Origin: Burkholderia sp. WP9
GTDB lineage: Bacteria; Pseudomonadota; Gammaproteobacteria; Burkholderiales; Burkholderiaceae
Direction: 5' to 3'
Assembly (NCBI RefSeq): GCF_900104795.1
Contig: NZ_FNTG01000002.1
Location: 2,108,001-2,172,000, forward strand
Length of the DNA: 64,000 bases
Below the pieces are notes generated by a model. That model ran no database searches, had not been told where the DNA came from, and saw nothing but the letters and a program-made list of their open reading frames with translations. Position 1 is the stretch's first letter; each line of letters opens with the position of its first letter. Position numbers and translations under genes: made by a program. Positions 1 through 9,636 of the stretch are shown in pieces.

Positions 1-699
1 GGCGGCGAATTCGTCGGAATCGGCCTCGCACGCTGGTGCATCCGGGACGCGAGCGCGGTCAGTGCGTCGGTCGTCGTCGAGGTGCTGGTCACGATGGCCG
101 TGCAATACGCGTTTGCCGCGCTTGGGCTCGTACTGATCGCCACATCCACGCATCAAGTCAGCGCGATAAAGACGATCGGGCTCGCCTTGGCGCTCTCACT
201 GCCGCTCCCGGTCCTGACGGCCGTACTCCTACGTCGTGGCTGGCTATTTCACAGGATCGAGCGCTTCGCAGCGAGACTGTTGGGCCACGCGCACCCCTTG
301 CTGCGCGATATCGACGGAAAGCGGCTCGATGCGGATATCGACGCACTGATGTCGCGCACGGGCCTGCTTCTGGGCGCTTTCCTCTGGCAATTCGCCGGCT
401 ACGTTGTGGGCGCGCTCGAAACATATTGGGCGCTGTCCATGCTGGGGCATCCGGTGTCGGTGAGCGGCGCGTTGGCAATCGAAGCTTTGACCCAAGCCGT
501 GCGTCACGCGGCGTTCATGGTGCCGGCCGGTCTTGGTGTGCAGGAGGCAGCGGTCATGCTTCTCGCGCTGGTGGTCGGCGTGGATCGGGAGGCAGCGCTA
601 TCGCTGGCACTCGTCAAGCGGGCACGCGAGGTAACATTCGGCTGCATTGCGCTTGTTTCATGGCAGGCGGCGGAAATCGTGCGCGGGCGCGTGAGGTGA
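1..699 (+). CDS. hpnL: HpnL-type flippase-like membrane protein, 3' part
   Basis: The frame is open from base 1 to the TGA at 699, so the 5' end lies outside the window; about 232 residues are visible. Several hydrophobic helices are separated by short loops. Near the C-terminus is the motif VPAGLGVQEAA, followed by an ALSLALVKRARE segment. That pattern is typical of the lysylphosphatidylglycerol-synthase transmembrane (UPF0104) superfamily, and in this form of the hopanoid-associated protein HpnL. Such proteins sit in the inner membrane and are thought to move lipids. No other hopanoid gene is visible, because the upstream neighbourhood is cut off. The family is fairly sure; the exact hopanoid role is inferred. 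Confidence 0.7.
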   Translation, partial: GGEFVGIGLARWCIRDASAVSASVVVEVLVTMAVQYAFAALGLVLIATSTHQVSAIKTIGLALALSLPLPVLTAVLLRRGWLFHRIERFAARLLGHAHPLLRDIDGKRLDADIDALMSRTGLLLGAFLWQFAGYVVGALETYWALSMLGHPVSVSGALAIEALTQAVRHAAFMVPAGLGVQEAAVMLLALVVGVDREAALSLALVKRAREVTFGCIALVSWQAAEIVRGRVR

Positions 700-795
700 A
701 TCGGAGCCGATATCTTATCGGCTTCGATGTTCGTTGCGGTAAATCAAGCCGCGCCGGCGCCACAGTACACACACAATCAAGGTAGAAAAGCATAG

Positions 796-1038
796 ATGAC
801 GCAAACGCCAGTTCAGCCCGCTCCTTCACGTGATATGGGCGCACGCTCCGTTCAAGGAGGCGTCCCTGCGGAATGTGTCCTATGCGACTCACCCGATCTG
901 ACGTATGCGTACGAGGGTGACATGTGCGAATCGCTGTGCTTTTCCAGCAATGAGCAAGCGCGAACAGCGCAGATCGAGGCTGCGCTGGCGGCTATTGTCG
1001 TGTGCAAAGACTGTGGTTTTGTTTGGGCAGTGCGCTAG
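796..1038 (+). CDS. small hypothetical protein with two CxxC pairs
   Basis: This 80-residue protein is not recognised. It contains CVLC near residue 28 and CKDC near residue 72, a spacing that could form a small zinc ribbon. The C-terminal half (VVCKDCGFVWAVR) looks like the second knuckle of such a ribbon. The ATG at 796 is preceded by an AGAAAAG purine stretch. It starts 96 bases after the HpnL-like gene and may be cotranscribed. It is unusually short for a zinc-ribbon protein and could be a truncated member of a longer family. Confidence 0.5.
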   Translation: MTQTPVQPAPSRDMGARSVQGGVPAECVLCDSPDLTYAYEGDMCESLCFSSNEQARTAQIEAALAAIVVCKDCGFVWAVR

Positions 1039-1252
1039 GTTCGGCCACCGCCTGGTCGTTGCCATGCCGCCGATACGACTTTGCATGGCACATGCAGCCA
1101 CTATTGCGAACTTTGTCTGAAACAGCGCGTTTTCGGAAACAATACTTTCCAGGCGCGACGGTTACCGATTCGAGAGGACATGGATAGACTGCGGCAGCCA
1201 ATAGCAACACTGGCTGTCGCTCAAACCATTACGTCCCACGAGGCCGTTCAAC

Positions 1253-1555
1253 ATGAAGTCTACGTTCCAACATGGCGTGCTCAGCGCGTTCGTCGCACTT
1301 GCCGCCGCTATTCCCGCACTCGCGTTCGCACAATCGACCACGCCTCTTACGCGTGCTCAGGTAAGAGCAGAACTGGTTGAACTGGAACTGGCAGGGTGGC
1401 ACCCCGGCGCGGGCAGCGACCCGCATTACCCGGACGACATCCTTGCCGCGGAAGCGGTAGTGGCTGCGCGTCATGCTGCCGGCCGCAAGGAAGCACAGGC
1501 CGGATATGGCGAAGATGATCAGGGTAAGTCGGAGTCCGGCGGACCCCGAAAATAA
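1253..1555 (+). CDS. DUF4148 domain protein, secreted
   Basis: The 100-residue product has an N-terminal signal peptide ending near ALAFAQ (residue 26). It is followed by TRAQVRAELVELELAGWHP and a YPDDILAAEAVVAAR segment. This is the signature of the DUF4148 family, short periplasmic proteins abundant in Burkholderiales and of unknown function. The ATG at 1253 has GAGG 13 bases upstream. A second member of the family lies at 5317-5646 on the other strand. The C-terminal tail after residue 80 is polar and probably disordered. Confidence 0.85.
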   Translation: MKSTFQHGVLSAFVALAAAIPALAFAQSTTPLTRAQVRAELVELELAGWHPGAGSDPHYPDDILAAEAVVAARHAAGRKEAQAGYGEDDQGKSESGGPRK

Positions 1556-1834
1556 GTGCTTGTTGCGAGCTAGCGCGCAAGAACCGTGCTGTGCTTTCGG
1601 CAGCAACGACGCACGCCGGCGGCCTGTCTGCCGATGATTCACCCCTTCAAACCGTGTTGTTGCGCCGGTTGCAAAGGACTCTTCCGATTTCGCTGATACG
1701 CGAAGAAATTTGGATCACTTAACGTTTGGCATCGATCAATCGAATGGCTTCATGCGGTGGCGCGTGAAGGCGTTGCTGGTCGACAAAAAACGAAGGTATT
1801 CAAACCATTCAACGGAAGGGGATTAGCGGTGGTG

Positions 1835-2995
1835 ATGAAACGAATCTGCGTGGCGATGTCCGCAATCACGCTTGCGACAGCCGCACATGCGCAAAGCAGC
1901 GTGACGCTTTACGGGAAGATTGAAGATGGTTTCAATTACACGACCAACGCGCGAGGGCATGACGCGTTCCAGATGCAAAGCGGGTATGACTACGGAAGCC
2001 GCTGGGGTCTGAAGGGAACCGAAGATCTCGGCGCTGGATATCACGCTGTGTTCCAGCTCGAAAGCGGCTTCGACGTGAACACCGGCAAGATGGGTCAAGG
2101 CGGCAGGGAGTTTGGCCGCCAGGCGTTCGTGGGCATTGCGTCGGACCAGTACGGCACGTTCACCGTGGGGCGGCAATACGATCCCAGCGTCGACATGTTT
2201 TCGCCGATGACAGCGAACGGTAACTGGACGGGATATCTCTTCGCGCACCCTTACGACAACGACAACACCGACTATTCGTTCCGCGTCAACAACTCGATCA
2301 AATACGTTACGCCGACCATTCACGGTTTCACAGCCGAAGGCATGTACGCATTCAGCAATCAGGCGGGCGGGTTTTCGAATAACCGGCTGTATGGTTTCGG
2401 TGCGCAGTACCAGAACGGCGGCCTGCAGATCGGAGCCTCGTATCTCAAGCTGAATAATGCGAGTTCCGCCGTGGTTGCGCCAGCCAATTCGTCCGGCGCG
2501 GTGACCAGCGACAATACTTTCAACGCCCGGTCACAGCAGAACATCGGCATCGGCGTCAACTACACGATCGGAAAGGCGCTCGTCGGTCTCGCGTATTCGC
2601 ATGTCGATGTTTATGATCCGACGGCGAATGCGTACTTCACGGGCACCACGCAACCTCCTGGCGGCACATGGAACGCGTGGAAGTTCGATAACTTCGAAGT
2701 GAGCGGTCTGTATCACTTCACCCCCGCGCTATATCTCGGCGCATGCTACACGTACACACAGGCGCGGCTTTCGTCGACGGTCGGGCAATTCGATCCCAAG
2801 TGGCATCAACTTAGTCTGAAGCTCAATTACGATCTGTCGTCGCGGACGTCTGTGTTTGCCGAGGGGGCGTATCAGCATGCGGTCAGTGCGAATACCGGTA
2901 CTGACTTCGACTTCGCCAATATTCCAGGCTCGGCCGACGTATCGTCTGGACGTAACCAGATGGTTTATCGCGTTGCCTTGTTGCACATGTTCTAA
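1835..2995 (+). CDS. Gram-negative porin (OmpC/Omp38 type)
   Basis: The product is a 386-residue outer-membrane general porin. I chose the ATG at 1835 because it begins a classic signal peptide ending AAHA, followed by the porin start QSSVTLYGKIEDGF. A purine-rich ggaagggg lies 14 bases upstream. Diagnostic segments include SRWGLKGTEDLGAGYHAVFQLESGF, VGRQYDPS and a C-terminal amphipathic strand ending in Phe (LLHMF), the recognition signal for the BAM machinery. Length and strand pattern fit 16-stranded trimeric porins of Burkholderia. It stands alone, with a hairpin terminator just downstream. The substrate cannot be told from sequence. Confidence 0.93.
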   Translation: MKRICVAMSAITLATAAHAQSSVTLYGKIEDGFNYTTNARGHDAFQMQSGYDYGSRWGLKGTEDLGAGYHAVFQLESGFDVNTGKMGQGGREFGRQAFVGIASDQYGTFTVGRQYDPSVDMFSPMTANGNWTGYLFAHPYDNDNTDYSFRVNNSIKYVTPTIHGFTAEGMYAFSNQAGGFSNNRLYGFGAQYQNGGLQIGASYLKLNNASSAVVAPANSSGAVTSDNTFNARSQQNIGIGVNYTIGKALVGLAYSHVDVYDPTANAYFTGTTQPPGGTWNAWKFDNFEVSGLYHFTPALYLGACYTYTQARLSSTVGQFDPKWHQLSLKLNYDLSSRTSVFAEGAYQHAVSANTGTDFDFANIPGSADVSSGRNQMVYRVALLHMF

Positions 2996-3031
2996 GCCAC
3001 CTGTGTGAATTGGCCGGATGCCAAGTCCCCA

Positions 3032-3070
3032 CCTTCGCCGCCGCCCTGACCGGCGCCGGCGAAGGGTTTT
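3032..3070 (+). terminator. Rho-independent terminator after porin
   Basis: CCTTCGCCG (3032-3040) pairs with CGGCGAAGG (3057-3065), and GTTTT follows directly. It sits 37 bases after the porin stop codon. Confidence 0.75.
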
Positions 3071-3286
3071 CGTACATTGCGGTGGACCCCGGTACAGAAC
3101 CATTGTTGTCCAATCTGGAACTGAGGTTCTTTCGATGTCCGATTGATCTACCCGTACAAGACTTCTAGAATTTTTGCCTGAAGCACAAAGGCGCGAGCGC
3201 TCATCTGGCGCCGCGCCAGTGCGTCGGCGCCACCCAACGCATGCGGCTACGCGCGTCGACCTTGCTTGTGGAGGCATGCAGCCAGG

Positions 3287-5152
3287 ATGGAGAAAGCGGT
3301 GCAAGTGTCGATGGAACAGGATTCAAGGGAAATACAGCTACGCGCGCTGATGAAGCTGGGCAAGGAGCGCGGTTTCCTGACCCACACGGAGATAGTCGAC
3401 CACCTTCCGGATTGCGTCGCGGAGTCAGACGCCATTGAAGGCATCGTCAAGGCGTTCGGCGACATGGGTATTGCTGTGCGCGATACCGCTCCGGCCAGCG
3501 ACACGCTTTTGCTGAACGACGCCGCCCAGCAATCGGCGCCCGACGATGTCGCCGAAGACGAAACGGCCACGGCGCTGACCATCGCCATATCCGAACCCGG
3601 ACCGGCGGCCGACCCGATGCGCGCCTATTTGCGTGAAATGGGCGCAACCCCTCTCTTGACGCGCGAAGGCGAAATTGCCGTCGCGCGCCGTATCGAAGCT
3701 TGCTTGCGGGAGATGCTCGAGGTAATCGCCTCGCGTCCCGCCACGATCGAGGCGATCCTCGCGCGCGCGGATCGTGTTGCATCCGGCGAACTCGATATAG
3801 ACGATCTGGTCGACGGAATCTTCGAGCCATGCGCCAATGAGGCGCTCCGGACAATGCAAGCTGGCGAGTCAGGGCAGGCCGACGACGGCATTGCATCCGA
3901 TGAACCAGGCGCCACGGCCGAGGCCGACGAAACCCGCATCAATCAATTGACGGCGAGTTGCAAGGCGATCTTTTCGCAGGCACGCGAACGGCTTGCCTTG
4001 TGGCGGGCAGCGGTGGCCGGAGGAATCAGCCAGCGCGATACGGCACAGGCCATGCTCGCGCTGATCGCATCCACAGTCGGACAGATTCGCTTCAGTGCGC
4101 GCACAATCGGCGAGCTCAGCGCCGAAGTCCGGCAGGCGGTCGAGGAGATTCGCGGCATCGAAAGAAACGTTTTGCGGCTCGCCGTGGATCAAAGCGGCAT
4201 GCCGCGCGACATGTTCGTTAGTACGTTCGTCGGAAGCGAAACGGATTCCGGCTGGCTTGCACGCGCGGCCGCCGCGGCACCGCTTTGCAGTGCGGCGTTG
4301 ATGCGCTGCGCGCCGTCGATTCAAGGCCAGCAGGAAAAGCTGACCCGGATCGAGGCGCGCGAAGGCTTGTCGCTGCAGGAACTCAAGCGGATCAGCAAAC
4401 GGATGAACGTGGCGGATCGCGCGCTTCAGGAAGCGCGCCGCGCGATGATCGAAGCCAATCTGCGGCTGGTCGTTTCGGTCGCAAAGAAATACGTGCAGAG
4501 CGGCATGCCGTTGCTCGATCTGGTTCAGGAAGGCAACATCGGCTTGATGAAGGCAGTGGACCGCTTTGAGTACCGGCGTGGCTTCAAGTTCTCGACGTAT
4601 GCCACCTGGTGGATTCGTCAGTCAGTTTCGCGAGCGATTGCGGACTATGGCCGCACGATACGAGTGCCGGTCCATATGGCGGACGCCATGCACCGCGTCA
4701 AGCGGGTGGCGGGCGAAATGCGTCAGGAAACGGGGCGGCAAGCCCGTTCCAGCGAACTCGCGGCGCGCCTGGGCATGAGCGAGGACAAGGTGCGCAACGT
4801 GCAGAAAGTCACGAGACAGCCGGTTTCGCTCGATATACCGATCGGCGAGGAGGCGGACACCACGCTTGGCGAAATGGTCGAAGATCCCTCCGCGCTCGCC
4901 CCGCTCGACGCCCTGCTGCAAGCCGATCTGCGTGTGGCTATCGACGCGGCGTTGGGTGTGCTGACGCCGCGCGAGGCGAAGGTGATCAAGCTACGCTTCG
5001 GCGTCGATGCGGTTTCCGAACACACACTGGAAGAACTCGGCGATCAGTTCGACGTGACCCGTGAAAGGGTTCGCCAGATACAGAACAAGGCATTGCAGAA
5101 ACTGCGTCACTCCGACGGGATCAACACCTTGAAAGGCTATCTGGAGCATTGA
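3287..5152 (+). CDS. RpoD-type sigma-70 factor (paralogue)
   Basis: This 621-residue group-1-like sigma factor directs RNA polymerase to -10/-35 promoters. It has an N-terminal region 1.1-like segment, then region 1.2 (DPMRAYLREMGATPLL), a variable spacer, and a near-perfect region 2 (NLRLVVSVAKKY, LVQEGNIGLMKAVDRFEY, FSTYATWWIRQS). Region 3 follows, then region 4 with LTPREAKVIKLRFG and VTRERVRQIQNKALQKLRH. I preferred ATG 3287 because TGGAGG lies 12 bases upstream; ATG 3311 is possible. The C-terminus (DGINTLKGYLEH) and the divergent spacer suggest an additional RpoD paralogue rather than the housekeeping copy. It also lacks the usual dnaG/rpsU neighbourhood. Confidence 0.9.
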   Translation: MEKAVQVSMEQDSREIQLRALMKLGKERGFLTHTEIVDHLPDCVAESDAIEGIVKAFGDMGIAVRDTAPASDTLLLNDAAQQSAPDDVAEDETATALTIAISEPGPAADPMRAYLREMGATPLLTREGEIAVARRIEACLREMLEVIASRPATIEAILARADRVASGELDIDDLVDGIFEPCANEALRTMQAGESGQADDGIASDEPGATAEADETRINQLTASCKAIFSQARERLALWRAAVAGGISQRDTAQAMLALIASTVGQIRFSARTIGELSAEVRQAVEEIRGIERNVLRLAVDQSGMPRDMFVSTFVGSETDSGWLARAAAAAPLCSAALMRCAPSIQGQQEKLTRIEAREGLSLQELKRISKRMNVADRALQEARRAMIEANLRLVVSVAKKYVQSGMPLLDLVQEGNIGLMKAVDRFEYRRGFKFSTYATWWIRQSVSRAIADYGRTIRVPVHMADAMHRVKRVAGEMRQETGRQARSSELAARLGMSEDKVRNVQKVTRQPVSLDIPIGEEADTTLGEMVEDPSALAPLDALLQADLRVAIDAALGVLTPREAKVIKLRFGVDAVSEHTLEELGDQFDVTRERVRQIQNKALQKLRHSDGINTLKGYLEH

Positions 5153-5316
5153 GCCGTTTGGCATCCGGCTCGGTCGCGCTCATTTCGAACTATTCGTTTG
5201 GTTTTGGTGGCACGCAAATGAGCCGTTCGCCGCGAGTCGCAGTCATACGCGACCCGCAACGCTGGCGGCGCAGTGACCCTCGCGGCCCTGCGCCCTCCAT
5301 TCCGCACGGTCTGTCT

Positions 5317-5646
5317 TTAATGCTTGGTGTAAAGCGACTGCCTATCCAGGCTGGCCGCCGGAACCGCGGCGCGGCTCGTGCCTGTTGCCGAGGTGCCGAC
5401 CGTCGAGCCGCCGTACGAGGCTGCCGAGGCCTTTTGTGCGGCGACCTTGGCTTCCGCGGCCTGGATGTCGGCGGGATACGTTGGATCTTCGCCGCGCGCC
5501 GGGTTGTAGCCGGCCTTTTCAAGTTCGACGAGTTCGGCGCGCACTTGGGCGCGCGTTACCGGCTGATCGGATTGTTGTGCAAACGAAATTGCCGGTGCCG
5601 CAAGAATGGCGCTGATAGCAACAACCGGGAAAAGCGACCTGAACAT
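5317..5646 (-). CDS. DUF4148 domain protein, secreted
   Basis: This 109-residue secreted protein has a signal peptide ending ISFAQ, then QPVTRAQVRAELVELEKAGYNP and YPADIQAAEAKVAAQ. That is the canonical DUF4148 motif. The start at 5646 is supported by GATGAGG about eight bases upstream and by the signal peptide; the frame opens further upstream without a better start. The tail is Ser/Thr/Ala-rich. Its function is unknown. It is convergent with the sigma factor gene and divergent from the FUSC gene. Confidence 0.88.
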   Translation of the reverse strand: MFRSLFPVVAISAILAAPAISFAQQSDQPVTRAQVRAELVELEKAGYNPARGEDPTYPADIQAAEAKVAAQKASAASYGGSTVGTSATGTSRAAVPAASLDRQSLYTKH

Positions 5647-5961
5647 GATTGACCTCATCTGTGTTTGATTGATATGACTCATTTTATAAAGGATGACGTA
5701 ATAAATTAGCCGCCTCGGGTGGAATGGTCCCTTGGTGGATGAGGATAGATCGATCGAGCCTGCTGATCTCCCCCGGGCCGTACGCGCGTGAATGACGTGG
5801 GCCGCACGGGCGCATTGTTACCCTGGCGACAACGGAGGTTCCCTAAGAGCCCGCTTAATACGCGTATTTGGCGGTCCTAGAATGGACATTCTTCCCTTGG
5901 CGACGGACGAAGCCATGACGCGGTTCAATTCCGTAAAGGGCAACCACCGCCGCGTTTTCCT
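5647..5961. other. intergenic region between DUF4148 and FUSC genes
   Basis: About 315 bases separate the divergent genes. The side next to the DUF4148 gene is AT-rich, with a TATAAA-like hexamer on the minus strand near 5683-5688 that may serve as its -10. I see no convincing gene or RNA here, and no good ribosome site in front of the FUSC start. Confidence 0.4.
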
Positions 5962-8145
5962 ATGGACCTCCGATATTCACGTAGTCCCTCATTGAGCCAA
6001 AGAAACGAGGTTTCGCGCTGGCTGAGGCTGGCGAGAAAGGCGTCGTCCCATTGGGCGCTCAATGACGGTCTGATCTGGTTGCACCTGTTCAAGACGGTGG
6101 CGGCAGCGCTGCTGGCGCTCGGCATCGGGATGCTGCTCGACCTCCAGCAGCCGCGCACCGCGATGACGACGGTCTTCGTTCTGATGCAGCCCGTCAGCGG
6201 AATGGTGCTCGCGAAGAGTTTTTACCGGGTAATTGGCACGGCTGTCGGCACCGTGTTTGCGATTCTGCTCGCGGGCGTCTGCGTGCAGGACCCGGAGTTG
6301 TATCTGTTCGGACTGACCTGCTGGATTGGGCTGTGCACAGCGGCGGCGGTTCGAAACCGGCACTTTCGGTGGTATGGCTTCGTGCTCGCCGGTTATACGG
6401 CGGCGCTGATCGGCGTTCCTGCGTTGATGCAGCCGAACACGATTTTTCTGGCCGCGCTGACTCGCGCTGCCGAGGTCTCGATCGGTATTCTGTGTTCGAC
6501 CGCGGTGAGCGCGCTCGTCTTCCCGATCAAGGCGACGACCACTTTATTCCGCACGTTGAAGCGGCGAACCATTGAGTTCACGGATTTTGCAGCCGGCGTA
6601 CTGTCGACGGCATCATCGGCGGATATGTTCGAGAAGCGCTTTGCCGCACTCGTCGACGAGATCGTCGGATTCGAAGCGACCCGCACCTTCGCCTCGTACG
6701 AAGACCCCGACATGCGTGCCCGGGCGGCACGGCTCGCACGACTGAATAGCGACTTCATGAATGCGTGCGCCCGCCTGCATGCGCTGCACCAACTTCTCAA
6801 ACGGTTGCACAGCAGCGGCGCGGCAGAAACGATCGCCGCCATTTCCCCGTTTCTCGACGAACTCTCCGTGTTGCTCGTGGATGTCGGCAAAAAGCTGCAA
6901 AAGGGGGAGGCCGACATGTCGGAGCTACTGGAGCGAATCAAGGGTTTCCAGAGCGGTCTCGCGCGGCGTGCGCGCGAAACGCAGCGGGAGATCGAACGGG
7001 TCGCGCCACGCTCCATGCTGGATTACGTCACCGCAATGGAGTTGGTTCATCGGTTCGCCGGCGAATTCCTGTCGTATTTCGACATTTACCTCTCGTTGGC
7101 CAATTCGCGCAAACATGCGCTTGACCGGTCGCGCGTACGGTACGAACCACAAACCAGTCCGTATGTTGTTGGACTCGCATTCGTTCGCACGGTATTGGCG
7201 GTCGGCGCCGCGAGCTGGTTCTGGATCGCTTCCGGCTGGCCCGGCGGCAGCTTTCTGGTGACGGGCGCGGCTATCACCTGCGCACTGAGTTCGACCTCGC
7301 CCGTGCCGCCAAAATTCACCTTGCAGATTGCAGCTGGAGCCGCGCTCTCGATTCTGTTCGGCTGCGTGTTCCTGTCTCACGTCTATCCGAACATCGATGG
7401 GTTTCCGCTCTTGTGCGCGGCGCTTCTGTTGCCGCTCGGCCTCGGTGCGTTCCTCACGGCGCGGCGGTCCACGGCGGCATACGGTGTCGGCTTCGCAGTG
7501 TTTTTCTGCTTGCTCGCCGGGCCCGACAATGTAATCGACTACGCTCCCGACGTTCTGATGAACAACGGCCTGGCAATTCTCACGTCGATGCTGCTATGCG
7601 CGATCGCGTTCGCGGTCATCTTTCCGCCTCAAATGCCCTGGCTCGTCGAGAAGATCAAGCGTCACTTGAGGGGGCAAGTCACAATGGCGTGCACCGCGCC
7701 ACTGCCCGGACTCGACGGGCGCTTTCAGTCGAGCACTCACGACCTGATGTCGCAACTGCGCACGCTGCTCATTACGCAATCGCATCGACATCGCGACGCG
7801 TTGCAATGGATGCTCGCCACGCTCGAAGTGGGGCACGCGGCCATCGACCTGCGTGGCGAATTGCAACAGGCGAACGAAATGAGTGGCCGGACGACGAAGC
7901 CTCGCTGGCTCGCATCGATCGATCTGGCGGTGCGCGCGTTGCCGGTGCTGTTCGATCAACCCAATGCGAAGCATCTTAGAAGCGCGCTCGCGACCGTCAA
8001 CGTGGCGATCAGCACGGCGCAGATCCGGCTGGAGGAGTTGACACCTCATACGGCGGAGCGCTATCGCATGCTGAGGATAATCGGTTGCCTGCATTTCGTT
8101 CGGACCGCACTACTGGATCGCGACGCGCCGTTTCCGCGCGACTGA
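5962..8145 (+). CDS. FUSC family efflux protein (AaeB/fusaric-acid type)
   Basis: This 727-residue inner-membrane protein has two blocks of about six transmembrane helices (roughly residues 40-190 and 395-555), each followed by a cytoplasmic region. This is the layout of the FUSC/AaeB family, which exports aromatic carboxylic acids with a periplasmic adaptor. The segment QPRTAMTTVFVLMQPVSGMVLAKSFYRVIGTAVG is typical of the first membrane block. No adaptor (AaeA/HlyD type) or outer-membrane factor gene lies beside it, so the partner is encoded elsewhere or the protein acts alone. No clear Shine-Dalgarno precedes the ATG at 5962, so the start is less certain. Confidence 0.85.
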   Translation: MDLRYSRSPSLSQRNEVSRWLRLARKASSHWALNDGLIWLHLFKTVAAALLALGIGMLLDLQQPRTAMTTVFVLMQPVSGMVLAKSFYRVIGTAVGTVFAILLAGVCVQDPELYLFGLTCWIGLCTAAAVRNRHFRWYGFVLAGYTAALIGVPALMQPNTIFLAALTRAAEVSIGILCSTAVSALVFPIKATTTLFRTLKRRTIEFTDFAAGVLSTASSADMFEKRFAALVDEIVGFEATRTFASYEDPDMRARAARLARLNSDFMNACARLHALHQLLKRLHSSGAAETIAAISPFLDELSVLLVDVGKKLQKGEADMSELLERIKGFQSGLARRARETQREIERVAPRSMLDYVTAMELVHRFAGEFLSYFDIYLSLANSRKHALDRSRVRYEPQTSPYVVGLAFVRTVLAVGAASWFWIASGWPGGSFLVTGAAITCALSSTSPVPPKFTLQIAAGAALSILFGCVFLSHVYPNIDGFPLLCAALLLPLGLGAFLTARRSTAAYGVGFAVFFCLLAGPDNVIDYAPDVLMNNGLAILTSMLLCAIAFAVIFPPQMPWLVEKIKRHLRGQVTMACTAPLPGLDGRFQSSTHDLMSQLRTLLITQSHRHRDALQWMLATLEVGHAAIDLRGELQQANEMSGRTTKPRWLASIDLAVRALPVLFDQPNAKHLRSALATVNVAISTAQIRLEELTPHTAERYRMLRIIGCLHFVRTALLDRDAPFPRD

Positions 8146-8336
8146 GGGTGGGGACGCGTTGCGTATCGCCATTAGCGCTGTGTGGTGGAAGAGTGCTTTA
8201 CACATTGGCACCTGTATGGGCGCGATAGTGCGGTGGTAAAAAGTCGAGCGCCATATTCGCTCAACAATCGAATGCCATTGAAATCAGGTCATGGAGACCA
8301 CTGACCGGCATCGATACCAACCCTACGCGTCATTCA

Positions 8337-9587
8337 ATGAACAATTACAGGCAATCGGCCAGAAGCCGAGCCATTGCGCTTTCCGCGCACTTCGGGGACA
8401 CACGCGGACACCGCAGCGGTGCGAATCGTCACGCGCGGTTGCGAGTTGCTGTGGTTCTGGCTATTACGTCGCCATTCGTGCATGCGCAAGCTTCGTTGCG
8501 GCTGACAGGATCGATGGACGCCGGGATTGCATACGTTAGCGATGCAGGTAACGCGTCGGGACATCGGTCGGCCTGGCAAGCGAAGAACGGCGACGTCAAC
8601 ATCAGCCGCTGGGCGCTGACGGGCGAAGAACCCATTACCAGCGACCTGAATGCGCTCTTTACGCTGACCAACGGCTTTTCCGTCATGACGGGTACAGCCG
8701 CGCAGCAGGGCCGGCTGTTCGGGTTCCAGTCGTTCGTCGGGCTGGCCTCGAAGCGTTCAGGGACGGTTACGTTAGGCCGTCAGTTCGACGCGGTGGTTCA
8801 ATACGTCGAGCCTTTCGCACTCGGTGGGACCGCTTACGGCGGAACAGCCTTCGCGCATCCGTACGACAACGATAATCTGGATAACTATACGCGTACGAAC
8901 AACTCGGTCAAATACTCGAGCCCGGAGTTTCACGGTTTGACTTTCGGCGGAACGTACGGCTTTTCAAACAAGGCCGGGGCTTTTGACGACAGCCGCGAGT
9001 ACAGCCTGGGCGCCAGCTACCACTATGGCGGAATGCGCGTGGGCGCAGGTTACTTCCAGTTCAACCACGCTTCGAATCTCGCCACCGCCAACACGAATGG
9101 TGCTGAGCCGGCGGGTGCGCCTTTTAACGCCGACCGTCAACGAACGTATGCGGTGGGAGGAAACTACCGGTACGACAACGCACTCGTCGGACTCGTGCTG
9201 AGCGAGACGCGGCTCGACAACGCGACGTCGATCAACAACGTCGCCGACACGGCCATTTCGTTGCCACACGACGACATCCGTTTCGAGAACGCCGAAATCA
9301 ACTTGCGCTACTTCATTACGCCTAAGTGGCATGTCTCGGCAAATTACGTGTTTACATACGGCCGCTTCGACACGCCTACTGGCGTGCGCTATCCGAAATG
9401 GCACCAGCTCGGGCTGTTGAACACTTACTTCCTGTCACCGCGAACGGACGTATATGCCGAAGCGTTATACCAGCGTGCGAACCAATTAGAAGGAACGGGT
9501 ATTCAAGGCGCCCAGATTTCTAACTTTTCTCGCGCCTCGGGGGCGAATCAATTCGTCGCTGCTGTCGGTTTGCGTCATCGCTTCTAA
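8337..9587 (+). CDS. Gram-negative porin with unusually long N-region
   Basis: This 416-residue porin is of the same family as the one at 1835-2995. It shares AHPYDNDN, NNSVKYSSPEFHGLTFGGTYGFSNKAG, PKWHQLG and the C-terminal aromatic strand ending RHRF. The signal peptide core (VAVVLAITSPFVHAQ) begins only at about residue 37, leaving an odd Arg-rich extension of some 35 residues from the ATG at 8337. The true start may be a rarer codon nearer the signal peptide, for example TTG at 8439, but neither start has a good ribosome site. It stands alone between the FUSC gene and the LemA-like gene. Confidence 0.85.
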   Translation: MNNYRQSARSRAIALSAHFGDTRGHRSGANRHARLRVAVVLAITSPFVHAQASLRLTGSMDAGIAYVSDAGNASGHRSAWQAKNGDVNISRWALTGEEPITSDLNALFTLTNGFSVMTGTAAQQGRLFGFQSFVGLASKRSGTVTLGRQFDAVVQYVEPFALGGTAYGGTAFAHPYDNDNLDNYTRTNNSVKYSSPEFHGLTFGGTYGFSNKAGAFDDSREYSLGASYHYGGMRVGAGYFQFNHASNLATANTNGAEPAGAPFNADRQRTYAVGGNYRYDNALVGLVLSETRLDNATSINNVADTAISLPHDDIRFENAEINLRYFITPKWHVSANYVFTYGRFDTPTGVRYPKWHQLGLLNTYFLSPRTDVYAEALYQRANQLEGTGIQGAQISNFSRASGANQFVAAVGLRHRF

Positions 9588-9636
9588 CGCGACGCCGCTT
9601 GCTCATCGCCGGCGACATGTGGGGCACCTTTGGCGG

